Shown here: piece after piece, positions 46,023 through 57,282 of the stretch
Layout: each line of letters opens with the position of its first letter
How positions within the stretch are numbered: position 1 is the stretch's first letter
Assembly: GCA_963715045.1 (NCBI GenBank)
Contig: CAVQRC010000027.1
Location: 1 to 62,198 of the forward strand
Length of the DNA: 62,198 bases
Direction of reading: 5' to 3'
Source: CAVQRC01 sp963715045
GTDB taxonomy: Bacteria > Planctomycetota > Planctomycetia > Pirellulales > Lacipirellulaceae
Made by a program: the position numbers and the translations under genes
The notes under the pieces: model-generated
Database searches by the model: none
What the model was told of the DNA's origin: nothing
What the model saw: only the letters and a program-made list of their open reading frames with translations

Positions 46023-48000
46023 TCATTCCGACTTCGTGGAGGTTTGAGAAGGATCGCCGCCGGCCTCTGATTTCAAGAACAGCGCGCCCAGCGGCGGTAA
46101 GGTGAGATTCAGTGAGAACGGGCGACCGTGTGTGCCGAGCGGGCTGGCTTCGACGCCGCCCAGGTTGCCGTGACCGCTGCCACCATGCTCCGCTGCATCG
46201 CTGTTGAGGATTTCGCGCCAGCGGCCGCCCCGCGGCACACCGATGCGATAGTTGTGCCGACACATCGGCGTGAAATTACAGACCACCGCGATCAGGTCGT
46301 CACAGCTGGACGCCTTGCGGAGAAAACTGACCACGCTCTCCTCCGAGTCGTTGGCGTCGATCCACTCAAATCCCATCGGGTCGCAATCCAGCTCGTGCAG
46401 CGCCGCGCTCGCCCTCGTAATACCGGTTCAACGTGGCCACCCACCGTCGCAGCGAAGAGTGTGACGGGTGCTGCAAGAGTTCCCAGTGCAGGCTGGCATC
46501 GTGCCGCCACTCGTCGTCCTGGCCGAATTCGCTCCCCATGAACAACAGCTTCTTGCCGGGCATGCCGTACATGTAAGCGTACAGCAGCCGCAGGTTGGCG
46601 AACTTCTGCCACTCATCGCCCGGCATCTTGCTCAGCAACGATCCCTTGCCATGCACCACCTCATCGTGCGACAGCGGCAGAATGAAGTTCTCGTGAAACG
46701 CATAGATCATCCGGAACGTCAATTCGTTGTGATGGTACTTGCGATGGATCGGATCGTGCGCCATGTACTGCAGCGTATCGTGCATCCATCCCATGTCCCA
46801 CTTCAGTCCGAATCCCAATCCGCCCAGGTAGATCGGCTTGGAGACCATTGGCCAATCCGTCGATTCCTCGGCGAACATCTGAACGTCGCTGTGCCGCTGA
46901 TAAACCTCGGTGTTCATTGTGCGGAGGAAATCGATCGCCTCGAGATTCTCACGTCCGCCGTGCACGTTCGGAATCCACTCGCCTTCCTCCCGCGAATAGT
47001 CGCGGTACAACATCGACGCCACCGCATCCACGCGGATCCCGTCGGCGTGGTACTCTTCCAGCCAGTACAGCGCGTTGCTGATCAGGAAACAGCGGACCTC
47101 GTTGCGCCCGTAGTTGAAGATGTAGCTGTTCCAATCGGGATGATATCCTTCGCGCGGATCCGCGTGCTCGAACAGATGCGTGCCGTCGAAAAAGCAGAGA
47201 CCGTGTTCGTCGCTGGGAAAGTGCGAAGGGACCCAATCCAGGATCACGCCGATTCCCTGCTGGTGCAGGAAGTCTACCAGGAACTTGAAATCCTGAGGCG
47301 TGCCGAAGCGACTGGTGGGGGCGAAATAGCCGGTCGTCTGGTAGCCCCACGAACCAAAGAAGGGATGTTCCATCACCGGCAGGAATTCGACGTGCGTGAA
47401 ACCCATCTGCTTGACATGTTCGGCCAATTCGCTCGCCAGCTCCCGGTAGCTGAGCGAACGGTTTTCCTCGCCCGGAATGCGTTTCCATGAACCAAGGTGG
47501 ACTTCGTAGATCGAAATCGGTGACATGAGGCCGTTGCGTTCCCACCGCCTCGACATCCACTCGGCGTCACCCCAGTCGTAGTCCAGATCCCACACGATCG
47601 ACGCGGTTTTCGGCGCCACCTCGTGAAATACACCGAACGGGTCCGTCTTGTTGACGCAATACTCGTTTTCGTGCGACCGGATGTGGTACTTGTACAACGT
47701 GCCCTTGCCGATGTCGGGCAGAAACGCTTCCCAGATGCCGGACGAACCGCGCGGCTTGAGCGGATGGCTTTCTTCGTTCCAATCGTTGAACAGACCTACC
47801 ACGCTCACGTGTTTGGCGCGGGGAGCCCAGACGGCGAAGTACGTACCCTCGCGACCGTCACCCGCGGAGACCAGATGGGCGCCCAGTTTGCTGTGCAGGT
47901 TGTAGTGGGTACCTTCGTTGAAGAAGTGAATGTCCTCGTCGGTCAACAGGCTGACGCATTGGGAACCGGCAGGTTGCGTGGAGGCAGGGGAGTCGTTCAT
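46023..48000 (-). CDS. glgB: 1,4-alpha-glucan branching enzyme GlgB, one frame change
   Basis: It starts MNDSPASTQPAGSQCVSLLT. A CBM48-like N-terminus is seen (GTYFAVWAPRAKHVSVVGLF), then the GH13_9 barrel: EFLPVMEHPFFGSWGYQTTG, ILDWVPSHFPSDEHGL, the nucleophile Asp in ADGIRVDAVASMLYRDY, the acid/base Glu in VQMFAEESTDWP, and the third Asp in LPLSHDEVVHGKGSL. Near 46410 the frame changes. The C-terminal beta domain resumes with FEWIDANDSEESVVSFLRKA, VVCNFTPMCRHNYRIGVPRG and ends at 46023. It creates alpha-1,6 branches in the glucan. It lies 11 bp after glgE. Confidence 0.92.
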
Positions 48001-48011
48001 GATCTGCTTTG

Positions 48012-50003
48012 CTACAGGAAGTACTCGAAATCTCGTTCGGTGCGAATGCGTTTGCGAATTTGGAACACGTGGGCCGGCGACGTGTAGGGGTCCATCTCGA
48101 CGTAGTTCCGCGAACCGTGCCACATGTACCTTGCGTCGGACAGCAGGTCGTGCACCTGGTAGGGACGCGCGTTGTCCAGCTCCAGGTCGTCCAGCGGCAA
48201 TTCGATCCATCCCGCTTGGCGGTGATGTGGATCGAGATTGACGACGATCAGCAACACCTCGTTGCCGTCGGCGGAGGTGCGGGTGTAGCAGATGACTTCG
48301 TCGTTGTCGATCTCATGGAACTGCACGCCCCCGGATGTCTGCAGGGCCTTGAATTCCCGGCGGATCTGATTGATCCGCGTAATGAGACCCTGCAAACTGT
48401 CTTGCCGCTGCAGAACGTGGTGATGGATCTGGTACTTTTCCGAGTGCAAATACTCTTCACTGCCGAACTCGCGCGGTTCCGTCCAGCAGTGTTCGAAGGG
48501 CGGTCCGTAGATGCCGTAATTCGTGCTCAGCGTGGCGGCCAGCACCAACCGCGACATGAACGCCGAGCGCCCGCCGAATTGCAGATGCTCCGTCAAGATG
48601 TCGGGCGTGTTGGGCCAGAAATTCGGCCGGAAGAACTCGCGGACACCCGTTTTCGTCAGCTCCGTTACGTACTCCTCCAACTCCCTTTTCGTGTTTCGCC
48701 AGGCGAAGTACGTATACGACTGCGAGAAACCGAGTTGGGCCAGCCGGTACATGATCTTCGGACGTGTGAACGCTTCAGCCAGGAACAATACGTCCGGGTG
48801 TTCCTGCTTGATACTGCCGATGCACCATTCCCAAAAGGTAAATGGTTTCGTGTGCGGGTTGTCGACGCGGAAGATCCGCACGCCGTGTTCGATCCAGAAT
48901 TCGAAAATGCTCTTTAACTCGTCCCACAACGCCTGCCAGTCCCTTGATTCAAAATCAATCGGATAGATGTCCTGGTACTTTTTTGGCGGGTTTTCCGCGT
49001 ACTGGATCGTGCCATCGGGGCGATTGCGAAACCAGTCGGGATGCTCCTTCACGTAGGGATGATCGGGCGAACACTGAAAGGCCACGTCCAACGCGATCTC
49101 GACGCCACACGCTTTCGCCGCATCAAGCAGCCGGTGAAAATCTTCGAAGGTGCCCAACTCCGGGTGAATCGACTTGTGACCACCCTCCTTGGAACCGATT
49201 CCCCAAGGGCTGCCAACGTCGTCGGCCTCGGCCTTTGTGGCGTTGTTCTTACCTTTGCGAAACGTCGTCCCGATGGGGTGAATGGGCGGCAGGTACAACA
49301 CGTCAAAGCCCATCTGCGCGACGTAGGGCAGCCGGTCGATCACATCCTGCAGTGTTCCGTGCTGACCGGGCTTCGGACTGCAACTGCGCGGGAACATCTC
49401 ATACCAGGCACTGAAGTTGGCCCGCTCGCGGTCCACCACGACCTCTAGTTGCTGCCCGTATGCGGTGGCAAACGCCCGGACGGGATGACGTTCCAGCAAC
49501 GCTGCCAGTTCGGTGTCCTGGGCAATGCGGTCCACTTGCGAGAGCGATGCCTCATCCCGCAACTGCGTCGACCACTCGACCAGCCTGGTCCGATCGTTTC
49601 CGTTCGCCCCCTCCGCCGCCGCTTCGATCAGTTCAGCCCCGATCAGCAAGTCGACATACGCAACTTGCGCGGCTGCAACGCGTTTGAGGAAATCCCGATG
49701 CCACGACTGAAAACGGTCGATCCAGGCTTCCACCGTGTATTGCCAGCGGCCGACGCGATCGACGAGAAACGATCCCCGCCACTGGTCATTCACAAGCGGC
49801 TCGAGCGGGACTTCCTGCCAATCGGACTGGTCATCGGCGCGGTACTTGAGGACCGCACGCACGACGTCGTGACCATCGCCAAAAATATCGGCTTCCACCT
49901 CCACCGATTCACCCACGACCCGCTTGATGGGAAACCGGCCACAAGCGATCTCAGGCCGCACTCCTGCAATGACAACGCGGTTGCGTCCGTCGCTACTCTT
50001 CAT
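48012..50003 (-). CDS. glgE: GlgE alpha-1,4-glucan:maltose-1-phosphate maltosyltransferase
   Basis: Intact, 663 residues, with an AGGAG upstream. The N-terminal beta domain is VVIAGVRPEIACGRFPIKRV. The GH13_3 barrel reads GFDVLYLPPIHPIGTTFRKG, KNNATKAEADDVGSPWGIGS, EIALDVAFQCSPDHPYVKEH, the nucleophile Asp in GVRIFRVDNPHTKPF, the acid/base Glu in PDVLFLAEAFTRPKIM, and NFWPNTPDILTEHLQFGGRS. These match GlgE, including the phosphate-pocket Lys/Asn-rich loop. GlgE extends alpha-1,4-glucans using maltose-1-phosphate. It is first in a tight three-gene operon with glgB and glgM. No treS or pep2 (maltokinase) is in the window, so the donor is probably supplied by GlgM. Confidence 0.95.
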   Translation of the reverse strand: MKSSDGRNRVVIAGVRPEIACGRFPIKRVVGESVEVEADIFGDGHDVVRAVLKYRADDQSDWQEVPLEPLVNDQWRGSFLVDRVGRWQYTVEAWIDRFQSWHRDFLKRVAAAQVAYVDLLIGAELIEAAAEGANGNDRTRLVEWSTQLRDEASLSQVDRIAQDTELAALLERHPVRAFATAYGQQLEVVVDRERANFSAWYEMFPRSCSPKPGQHGTLQDVIDRLPYVAQMGFDVLYLPPIHPIGTTFRKGKNNATKAEADDVGSPWGIGSKEGGHKSIHPELGTFEDFHRLLDAAKACGVEIALDVAFQCSPDHPYVKEHPDWFRNRPDGTIQYAENPPKKYQDIYPIDFESRDWQALWDELKSIFEFWIEHGVRIFRVDNPHTKPFTFWEWCIGSIKQEHPDVLFLAEAFTRPKIMYRLAQLGFSQSYTYFAWRNTKRELEEYVTELTKTGVREFFRPNFWPNTPDILTEHLQFGGRSAFMSRLVLAATLSTNYGIYGPPFEHCWTEPREFGSEEYLHSEKYQIHHHVLQRQDSLQGLITRINQIRREFKALQTSGGVQFHEIDNDEVICYTRTSADGNEVLLIVVNLDPHHRQAGWIELPLDDLELDNARPYQVHDLLSDARYMWHGSRNYVEMDPYTSPAHVFQIRKRIRTERDFEYFL

Positions 50004-50829
50004 GTCTTGTTATTGCTCCTGTCCACCAGGCTTTCCCAACCCTGCAACCCAACACGCGGATGCGCTCCAGGAGAGCCAGGAAGTACGCCGAAGAGGGCGT
50101 TCTTCGCTTGCGCACCATGTTCCCGCCGTCAGCAACAGCTACCGACCGAGGAACTTGAGGTTACGAGAAACGCCCCAACCAAAACCGCAACCGCATTGCT
50201 GACAACGACTTATGAAGAGTACCTCCCCACTTGCGCGATTGCAAGGGATCGCAACGAGGGGCCCCAATATTAGCAAGCATTCGCATGTTTCTGAAGCGTC
50301 GGCGGTGAGGCTTGCGTATCTGGGAGCGGCAACTGCGATCTTCTGAGGCCAGGGCGAAGTGCGAGCCGCATGGCAGTGTGGCGTCTCAGTTTTCCTGGCA
50401 GCAAGAAGCGGCGGTGATTTCGAGGTGCCATGGATCGAAACCTACCGAGGCACTTACTCCGGCTACTCCGGCAGCTGGCGAGAGAAGTCGAATTGGTTGC
50501 GATTGTCGGGTCACTTGACAAACAGAATCTAGAGCATTAGGCATAGGGCGATTGAGGGCTCCACGCGGTCATGAGCCGAGCCAAGAATGACAGCAGCCCG
50601 CCGCCGCGGTGTGATTGGGGCTTGAGGTCTTTGCTCCGCGGCCCGACGACGAATTAGTCCCATGGATTCCCGCTGCGCGGGCCCCCGACGGCACCGTCCT
50701 CTAGAAGAAGTGGACGCGGATGGCGACCACCTTCGTTTTGGGATGGTACGCATGCCGGGATGGTCTCCTCGGGTGGCTCAGCATCCGGTGCGAGACCTCT
50801 CCACAATTTGAGAAAAAGGAATTTGAACG
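50004..50829. other. Intergenic region between glgE and pckG
   Basis: No gene is supported in 826 bp. The region separates divergent genes and should carry the promoters of the glg operon and pckG. No riboswitch or operator was recognised. Confidence 0.5.
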
Positions 50830-52687
50830 ATGTCGAGTCAAACCGTCGCGGCTCCACCTGCCGTAAAGAACCAGGAACTCGTTTCGTGGGTCGAGGAAAT
50901 GACGACCCTGTGCAAACCGGACCAGGTTCACTGGTGTGATGGGTCGCAGGAGGAGTATGACCGTCTGTGCGACGAAATGGTTGCCAGTGGTACGTTCATC
51001 CGGCTCAATCCCAAGTTGCGGCCGAACAGCTTCCTGGCTCGCAGTCATCCGAGCGACGTCGCGCGGGTCGAAGATCGCACCTATATCTGCTCGCTGAGCA
51101 AAGGGGACGCCGGCCCGACGAACAATTGGATGGCCCCTCGCGAAATCAAGGCCATTCTGACGCCAAAATACGACGGGTGTATGACGGGGCGTACGCTGTA
51201 CGTGATTCCGTTCAGCATGGGGCCCGATCGGCTCACCGATTTCGCACATCGGCATCCAGATCACGGACTCCCCCTACGTGGTGGTCAACATGCGGATCAT
51301 GACCCGCATGGGCACGGCCGTGCTGGAAGCACTCGGTGACGGGGAGTTCATCAAGTGCCTGCATTCGGTCGGCATGCCGCTGGAACCGGGCCAGGAGGAT
51401 GTCGCCTGGCCATGCAGCCCGGATCCAAAAGACAAGTACATCGTGCATTTCCCCGAGGAGCGATCGATCTGGAGTATCGGGTCGGGCTACGGCGGAAATG
51501 CCCTGTTGGGCAAGAAGTGCTTTGCCCTCCGCATCGCCTCCGTCCTGGCCCGCGAGCAGGGGTGGTTGGCGGAACACATGCTGATCACCGGGGTGAAGAA
51601 TCCCGACGGCGAGAAGACGTACGTTGCCGCCGCCTTCCCCAGTGCTTGCGGTAAGACGAACTTCGCGATGATGATCCCTCCCAAGGAGTTCCAGGACGAG
51701 GGATGGGAAGTGACCTGCGTGGGGGACGACATCGCCTGGATCAAGCAGGCCCCGAATGGGAAGATCTATGCGATCAACCCCGAGGCGGGCTTCTTCGGCG
51801 TGGCACCCGGCACCAACGAAGCGACAAATCCCAACGCGATGGCGTCGATCGGCGAAAACACGATCTTCACCAACGTGGCACTCACCGACGATGGCGACGT
51901 GTGGTGGGAGGGCATGACCGAGGAGCCCCCCGCCCATGCGATTGATTGGCAGGGGAACGATTGGACGCCCGATTGCGATCGCAAGGCGGCCCATCCCAAC
52001 GCTCGTTTTACGGCCCCCCTCTCGCAGTGCCCCTGTGCGGACCCGGCATACGACGATCCCCAGGGGGTTCCCATTTCGGCCTTCGTGTTCGGTGGCCGGC
52101 GCAGCACGGTCGTTCCGCTGGTCTACCAGGCCTTCAACTGGGCCTTTGGCGTGTACACGGCAGCAACGATGGGTTCCGAAATGACGGCCGCGGCTTTTGG
52201 CCAGGTAGGGAAGGTGCGTCGCGATCCCTTGGCGATGCTCCCCTTTATTGGCTATCACATGGGCGATTATCTGGGACACTGGCTCGATTTTGGCCGCAAG
52301 CTGCCCAACCCGCCGCGAATCTTCTGCGTCAACTGGTTCCGCCGAGACGAGGAAGGGAACTTCCTGTGGCCCGGATATGGCGAGAATATGCGGATCCTCA
52401 AGTGGATCGTCGGTCGCTCCAAGGGCAAGGCGGCCAGCATCGAGTGTCCGCTGGGTTGGATGCCTCAGTACAAGGACATCGCGTGGCAAGGCCTCGATTT
52501 CACGAAAGAGCAGTTCGATCAACTGATGAGCACCAATCGCGATGAGTGGATCGCAGAACTTGCTTCTCATGACGAGTTGTTCTTCAAGCTCTACGATCGC
52601 CTTCCCAAAGAGCTCACTTTCATCCGCGAGTTGCTCCTCTCCGGCTTTTGGCGTTCCCCCGAACGCTGGGAAATGCAGGTCGATTAA
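50830..52687 (+). CDS. pckG: Phosphoenolpyruvate carboxykinase (GTP), one frame change
   Basis: The start is the ATG at 50830 (MSSQTVAAPPAVKNQELVSW), after AAGGA. Typical segments are NSFLARSHPSDVARVEDRTY and MTGRTLYVIPFSMGP. The frame then changes near 51238 and resumes as ITDSPYVVVNMRIMTRMG. The P-loop with the reactive Cys is AAFPSACGKTNFAMM. Substrate and metal sites are GDDIAWI, INPEAGFFGVAPGTN and FGGRRSTVVPLV. Its length of about 618 residues equals the GTP-type family. It converts oxaloacetate and GTP to PEP, CO2 and GDP for gluconeogenesis. It stands alone, followed by a strong terminator. The break in so conserved a gene suggests a sequence error. Confidence 0.95.
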
Positions 52688-52720
52688 GCGCTTTGGCGTC
52701 TCCACAAGCTGCCGACGCGT

Positions 52721-52754
52721 ACGGCCGGGGCTCCTATCGCCCCGGCCGTTTTTT
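52721..52754 (+). terminator. Rho-independent terminator of pckG
   Basis: An 11-bp GC-rich stem (ACGGCCGGGGC at 52721-52731 with GCCCCGGCCGT at 52739-52749), a 7-base loop and a run of six T at 52749-52754. It lies 34 bp after the pckG stop. It is the clearest intrinsic terminator in the window. Confidence 0.9.
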
Positions 52755-52946
52755 GTTGGCTCGGCGTCAAAACGACCGTCCGCTGGGAGACTTACGGGGC
52801 CTGGGAAGCTGCGGTAATTTCGTCGCAGCCCGCAGAACTCTCCCCAGCCGATGAGGGAACCGCCCTGTGATAGCGGCGAAGGTCGTGTTTCTTCAGCAAA
52901 CGGTGGCTAGGATCAAGTCAGCCCCCCCACCTGGTCGAGATTGAGG

Positions 52947-53453
52947 ATGACTGACAACATGACGGTTGCACCAATTCGGCAAAGTTTGCGAGGCACCGGC
53001 TGGGCCGCGGCAGTCGCCCTTTCGGTGGTTGCCTGCGAGGCCATCGCCGAGCCGGCGCGAGTACCCTACCAGCGAAATGCTGGAGAATACGGGCCAAGGG
53101 AATACTCGTGGGAAAATCACCGGCTCCCTCCACCCAGACAAGACCATCCCCGAGGCAAGCCGGACGTCTTTAAACGTCGTCCGGCAGAACGAATCGAGGC
53201 CAACTCGGGCTTCTTTCGCCGACCCTATCCCTATCACCTCGACTATTACCGAATGCGTTACGGAGGCAGTTACGAACCGTATGCCGGGAACATCTACGGT
53301 CCGCCAAACGTCGTGCTGGCACCGGGCTACCTGCCCTATGGAGCCGGCTTTGGCGACTATTTGCCGCGCGACGACAGGGTTCCGCCTGGCGGCGGCGTTC
53401 TGAATCGCGGCGGCCCGCGACCTGCGGTCCCGCCACGGGTCTGGCATTGGTAA
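52947..53453 (+). CDS. Small secreted Tyr/Pro/Gly-rich protein
   Basis: The start is uncertain: ATGs at 52941, 52947 and 52959 are in frame, and a GAGG precedes the last two. The N-terminus (VAPIRQSLRGTGWAAAVALS) is a signal peptide with likely cleavage after AIAEP. The mature part is rich in Tyr, Pro, Arg and Gly: FFRRPYPYHLDYYRMRYGGS, YEPYAGNIYGPPNVVLAPGY, ending PRPAVPPRVWHW. It resembles low-complexity exported planctomycete proteins, possibly of the cell surface, without a known domain. A second small secreted protein follows 60 bp downstream. Confidence 0.6.
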   Translation: MTDNMTVAPIRQSLRGTGWAAAVALSVVACEAIAEPARVPYQRNAGEYGPREYSWENHRLPPPRQDHPRGKPDVFKRRPAERIEANSGFFRRPYPYHLDYYRMRYGGSYEPYAGNIYGPPNVVLAPGYLPYGAGFGDYLPRDDRVPPGGGVLNRGGPRPAVPPRVWHW

Positions 53454-53512
53454 CGCGTCGCCGGGGCAACCCGCGCCGCCTAAGACCGCATTGTTAGAGA
53501 AGGACTTCTACC

Positions 53513-53860
53513 GTGCAGATCTTGCTTGGATCCCTTCGCCTGGCCGTTTTGATAATGGCCGTGGCGACGCAGGGAGTGGCCGCGGCAGAAGCTGGCCACC
53601 CCACAACCTTGGTGGAGCGTCGGCTGGACGGCTGGATGAGCCGACTGCTGCACTACGAACACGGCCGAGCAGCGACCTCGTATCCAGCTTCTCCATCGGT
53701 CGCGCGGAGCACCTCTTCCTCCGGATATCGGTGGGGGTGGTTCGGCGCCCAGCATGCGGGTCCGAGAACGCATACGCATCGCGGCTACAACAACGATTTC
53801 TGGAGCTGGGAAGTCGGTCGGCGGCCTTGTTGGCGGGCTATCTCTGAAGCCCGACACTGA
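53513..53860 (+). CDS. Small secreted protein, 115 aa
   Basis: A GTG start at 53513, ten bases after AAGGA. The signal peptide is MQILLGSLRLAVLIMAVATQ, with cleavage near GVAAAEA. The mature part is short, His/Trp/Arg-rich (RRLDGWMSRLLHYEHGRAAT, WGWFGAQHAGPRTHTHRGYN) and ends RAISEARH. No family recognised. Its last 23 bases overlap the 3' end of the convergent bamA gene. It probably forms an operon with the preceding small secreted protein. Confidence 0.6.
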   Translation: MQILLGSLRLAVLIMAVATQGVAAAEAGHPTTLVERRLDGWMSRLLHYEHGRAATSYPASPSVARSTSSSGYRWGWFGAQHAGPRTHTHRGYNNDFWSWEVGRRPCWRAISEARH

Positions 53861-56800
53861 AGCTGAATACCTGCTTGTCGTCACCAGGCGCCGAGACGAC
53901 GGGCCAGGCGAAGTCGAGGGCGATCGGCGCCGGCCCCATCGCGGGCACCATAATTCGCAGCCCGAGTCCGGGCGAGACGCGAAAATCATTGATTTCGACA
54001 GACTTCTCGACGGTTCCGAAATCGACGAACGAGACGGCTCTGAGCATGTCGTCAGCGGTGATCGGGAACAAGTATTCGAGCGTATTGATCCACATGAACT
54101 CGCCTCCGACACGCACCGCTCCTTCGAGAGGTGAAGCACCGCGGAAGTCGAAGCCGCGAAGCGTCGAAAATCCACCGGCGAAGAAGTTCTCGTAGATTGG
54201 CGTGTTGCTGCCAGTAAAGCCGAGTCGCGAAGAAAGACTCAGGACGTGTCTGCCCGATCGATCCGGCCGCTGGTGAATCAGAAAATACTTGCGAAGGTCG
54301 ACGATCGCCCGCGGATAATCGAAGGTTCCAATAACCTGTTCCAACGAGAACTCGGCAAAGTGTCCGGATGTGGCAAGGAACGCGCTATCTCGAGTGTCAT
54401 TCGTGATGCGGACACCAAAGCCGTGAAGGACATTGTCGCCGACCGCTTCGGCCAACTCGGCCGGCGTCGGCACGAACGGATTGTGAATATTGACGTTCTC
54501 TCCCCGGTAAGTCGTGGAGATCGCCATATCGCGTTCGTTCCACTGATAACCAAGTGAGACTCGACCACCGAGCCGCTGCTCATCCCAGTCGAAGAAGTTG
54601 CGGTCGTAGTACGAGCCAGAGATGCTGAATGAAAGTGGCGTATATCCCCAGTACGGATCCTGATAACTGATCAGGTATCTTTGAACCTCATTACCTGGCA
54701 ACAGTTCGATCCGAAGTCGCTGTCCGCCGCCGCGAAAGAAGTTCCCGCTGCGGACGTCTTCCCAACTTCTGGGGACGCGGCGCCAGTCGAAGTTTCGCTC
54801 GTCAATCACGATGTTGCCGACGACGCCGGCATCCGAGTTTACGCCGACACCCACTTGAAATCGTCCGGTTTGGGTTTCGTCAACGTTGACGACGACGTCG
54901 GCATATCGCCCGTCGAAGGGGTTTTCAATCGGTTCGTAAACACCCCCCCCCGGCAGCTGAGGCGGTCCCAGCATGGGAAGGTATTCACCGGCGCCGTTGC
55001 TGAGCGGGACCACGGGCTCGAAAGCCGGCTGCGCTGCGCGACCTGCTGCTGCACTTGCGCGACCTGCTGCTGCGTTGCGCGACTTGCTGGCCGTAGGCCG
55101 GTCGGCTGTCCGGCCCGGTGGCGGCCAGCGGCTGCCCTCCGGCGGTGACGCTGCGAGAGCTACTGGGGCCTTGTCCGCGATAGACGGGCAAGGCGGTAGC
55201 TGGCGGCGCGGGCCGCGTGCCTGCCGCTTGCGGCGTCCCCTGAACGCCCATTCGAGGGTCGTGCTGAGGCGTCGTCGGGTTGGATCCGTGCTGGAGAGCG
55301 GAGCGAAAACGCGGGTTCGGGGCAGGCTGATTACTCGGCCCGAACAGGTGGTCATACGGTTGTTGTAGCGGGCGGACATCGAGTCCGGATTCGCTTGGCA
55401 CCGAGCGGTTCGAAGGAGCTTCCATTCCTTTCCCAACGCTGCGTGCCGGCCAGGTGGCATCGGGTCCGGTCGGTTGTACCGCGCGACCTCCGTAGACGAC
55501 GGCTGGACGCGGTTGGGGTCCGATCGGCGATTGCCCGCGGATTACTGTGCGATGGCTGAGGGCTTCGCGCGTCGCCAGCCGTACGCTCATTGCTCCCGCA
55601 GGAGGTAGCTGGGCTACGTGAGGAACCGGGGTAAACAAGTGCCGCGCCCCGTGCGACGAAGTGGGCGGCTCGACTGGGGCAGGCGTCAGATGAGACGACT
55701 CCCGCGGCGCAGACTGCGGTAAAGGCTCGGCCTGCTGCTCTTGAAACCGTCTAAACTCTTCGTCGTCGCGGAAGTGGTAGTGGAGATCCACCAACGGTCG
55801 CTGCGTGGTATGCACTTCGGGCTGGTCGGGTCGGGCCGCATCATCGGGACTCTGGCCTCGATAGCCGCCGCCTGATCCGGCAGCGGAGCGGGTCGCCGGC
55901 GGCTGAGCCGCCTGGAGCGCTTCGCCATGCAATTCGGGAATCTGGTACGTGATCCGCGGTGCCCGCGAGGGGTCATTCGTTTCGAAAAGACCCGAGTGTT
56001 GCAGACGCCGCTCGCTGGCTTGAATCTCGCGCGTATCGAGGATGTCACCAGGCCGAATCGAGAGTCGCGCCAGCGCAACTTGCTTACGCGTGTGAGGATT
56101 CTCACCGCCGATGTGCACGAAGATTCGCCCCACCCGCCATTGCTCGCCCTCTTCGATATTGTAAATCAAGTCGAGCTCACCCGGCTCTTCGAGAAACCGC
56201 ATCTCAGCACGGATGTTCGCATACACATAGCCCTGGCTGCCGTACAGCTCCTTCACCCACTCGCGATCGCGATTCATGTTCGCCTGATCGAAGAAGGCAC
56301 CTTCCTGGAGTTGGAGATTGGGAAGGATCGCGTCGCTGTCGTAGACCGCGTTACCCATCACGCGGATGTTACGAACCACGTAACGCGGCCCTTCGTTGAT
56401 GACGAATTTTATGGTGAGCCAGGTTCCTTCATCGTTGTATTCGAGGATGCGGCTGACCTTCGCCTGAAAGAAGCCGAAAGCGCGGTAGTAGCGTTCGATG
56501 TTCTGCACATCGGCGTCGATCTTTTCAAGACTCACGTATCCTTTGAAAACCCACAGGATTCCGGGCTTGGAGTCGACCTGGGTCTTCAAACGTCTGCTGC
56601 TCACGAATTCGTTGCCTATGAACTTGACACCCAGAATTCTCTCGACCTGTCCCTCGTTGATCACGAACACGACGCCCTTATCGCCGGCCTGGGTACCCTC
56701 TTTCACGAATACCTGGACGCGATTGAATCCTTTCCCGCGATAGAACTCTTCGATTTTTCGGCGGGCATCCTCGATTCGATAGGGATCAATCGTTTCACCG

Positions 56801-57243
56801 ACTTTCAAGCCCGTTTGTTTGTTCAGGTCCTTGTCTTTGATCTTCGCGTTTCCGAGATATTGCACATAACGAATCGTGGGCCGTTCCGTGACTTCGAAAA
56901 TGACGATCCGGCCTTGTGCGGATTTCTCGAAATAGGGTCGCACGTCGACGAACCAGCCCTGCCGAAAGAGGTGACGCACATCTCGCCGGATGATTTCCGG
57001 ATCGAAGGGCCTCCCCTGCCGAGTCATAAGTTGTCCGGCGATCTGGCTGGTGGGGATGGTCGTATTCCCTTGAATCCGCAATTCGACGACGAGTTCCGTC
57101 GGTTGACCGTTGGGCGTCGGTACCAGTTCGCCGGCTGGGAGCGGGGGGCCGGGCAGGTTCTCTTGCGCAGAGAGCTGGCCAACGACGGCACCGGTCGCCA
57201 GCAACGATGTGAATAGAACGGCAATTGCAAGGCGAGGCTGCAT
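53838..57243 (-). CDS. bamA: Outer membrane assembly factor BamA with long inserted linker, one frame change
   Basis: The signal peptide (MQPRLAIAVLFTSLLATGAV) supports the ATG at 57243; an upstream ATG at 57282 is in frame. POTRA domains read VVELRIQGNTTIPTSQIAGQ, IRYVQYLGNAKIKDKDLNKQ, ERILGVKFIGNEFVSSRRLK, YVVRNIRVMGNAVYDSDAIL and WRVGRIFVHIGGENPHTRKQ. After ITYQIPE comes about 310 residues of Pro/Gln/Ser/Arg-rich linker. The frame changes near 55070 inside a QVAQ-type repeat. POTRA5 then seems to finish (YADVVVNVDETQTGRFQVGV), and the 16-strand barrel follows (GVVGNIVIDERNFDW, FFAGGFSTLRGFDFRGASPL, FVDFGTVEKS), ending VSFSVGLQR-like at 53838. BamA inserts beta-barrel proteins into the outer membrane. 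The VRGF-equivalent motif is LRGF. Confidence 0.92.
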
Positions 57244-57282
57244 ACACTTGGCTGCCGCCCGGCCCAGGCAAGCCGGCAGCAT

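Noticed and set aside
44724..46070. 448-codon open frame opposite glgM
   Set aside because: Antisense shadow of a conserved glycosyltransferase gene.
51233..52705. 490-codon open frame on the minus strand opposite pckG
   Set aside because: It is the mirror of a highly conserved gene in GC-rich DNA, has no family resemblance or ribosome site, and its composition is that of a shadow frame.
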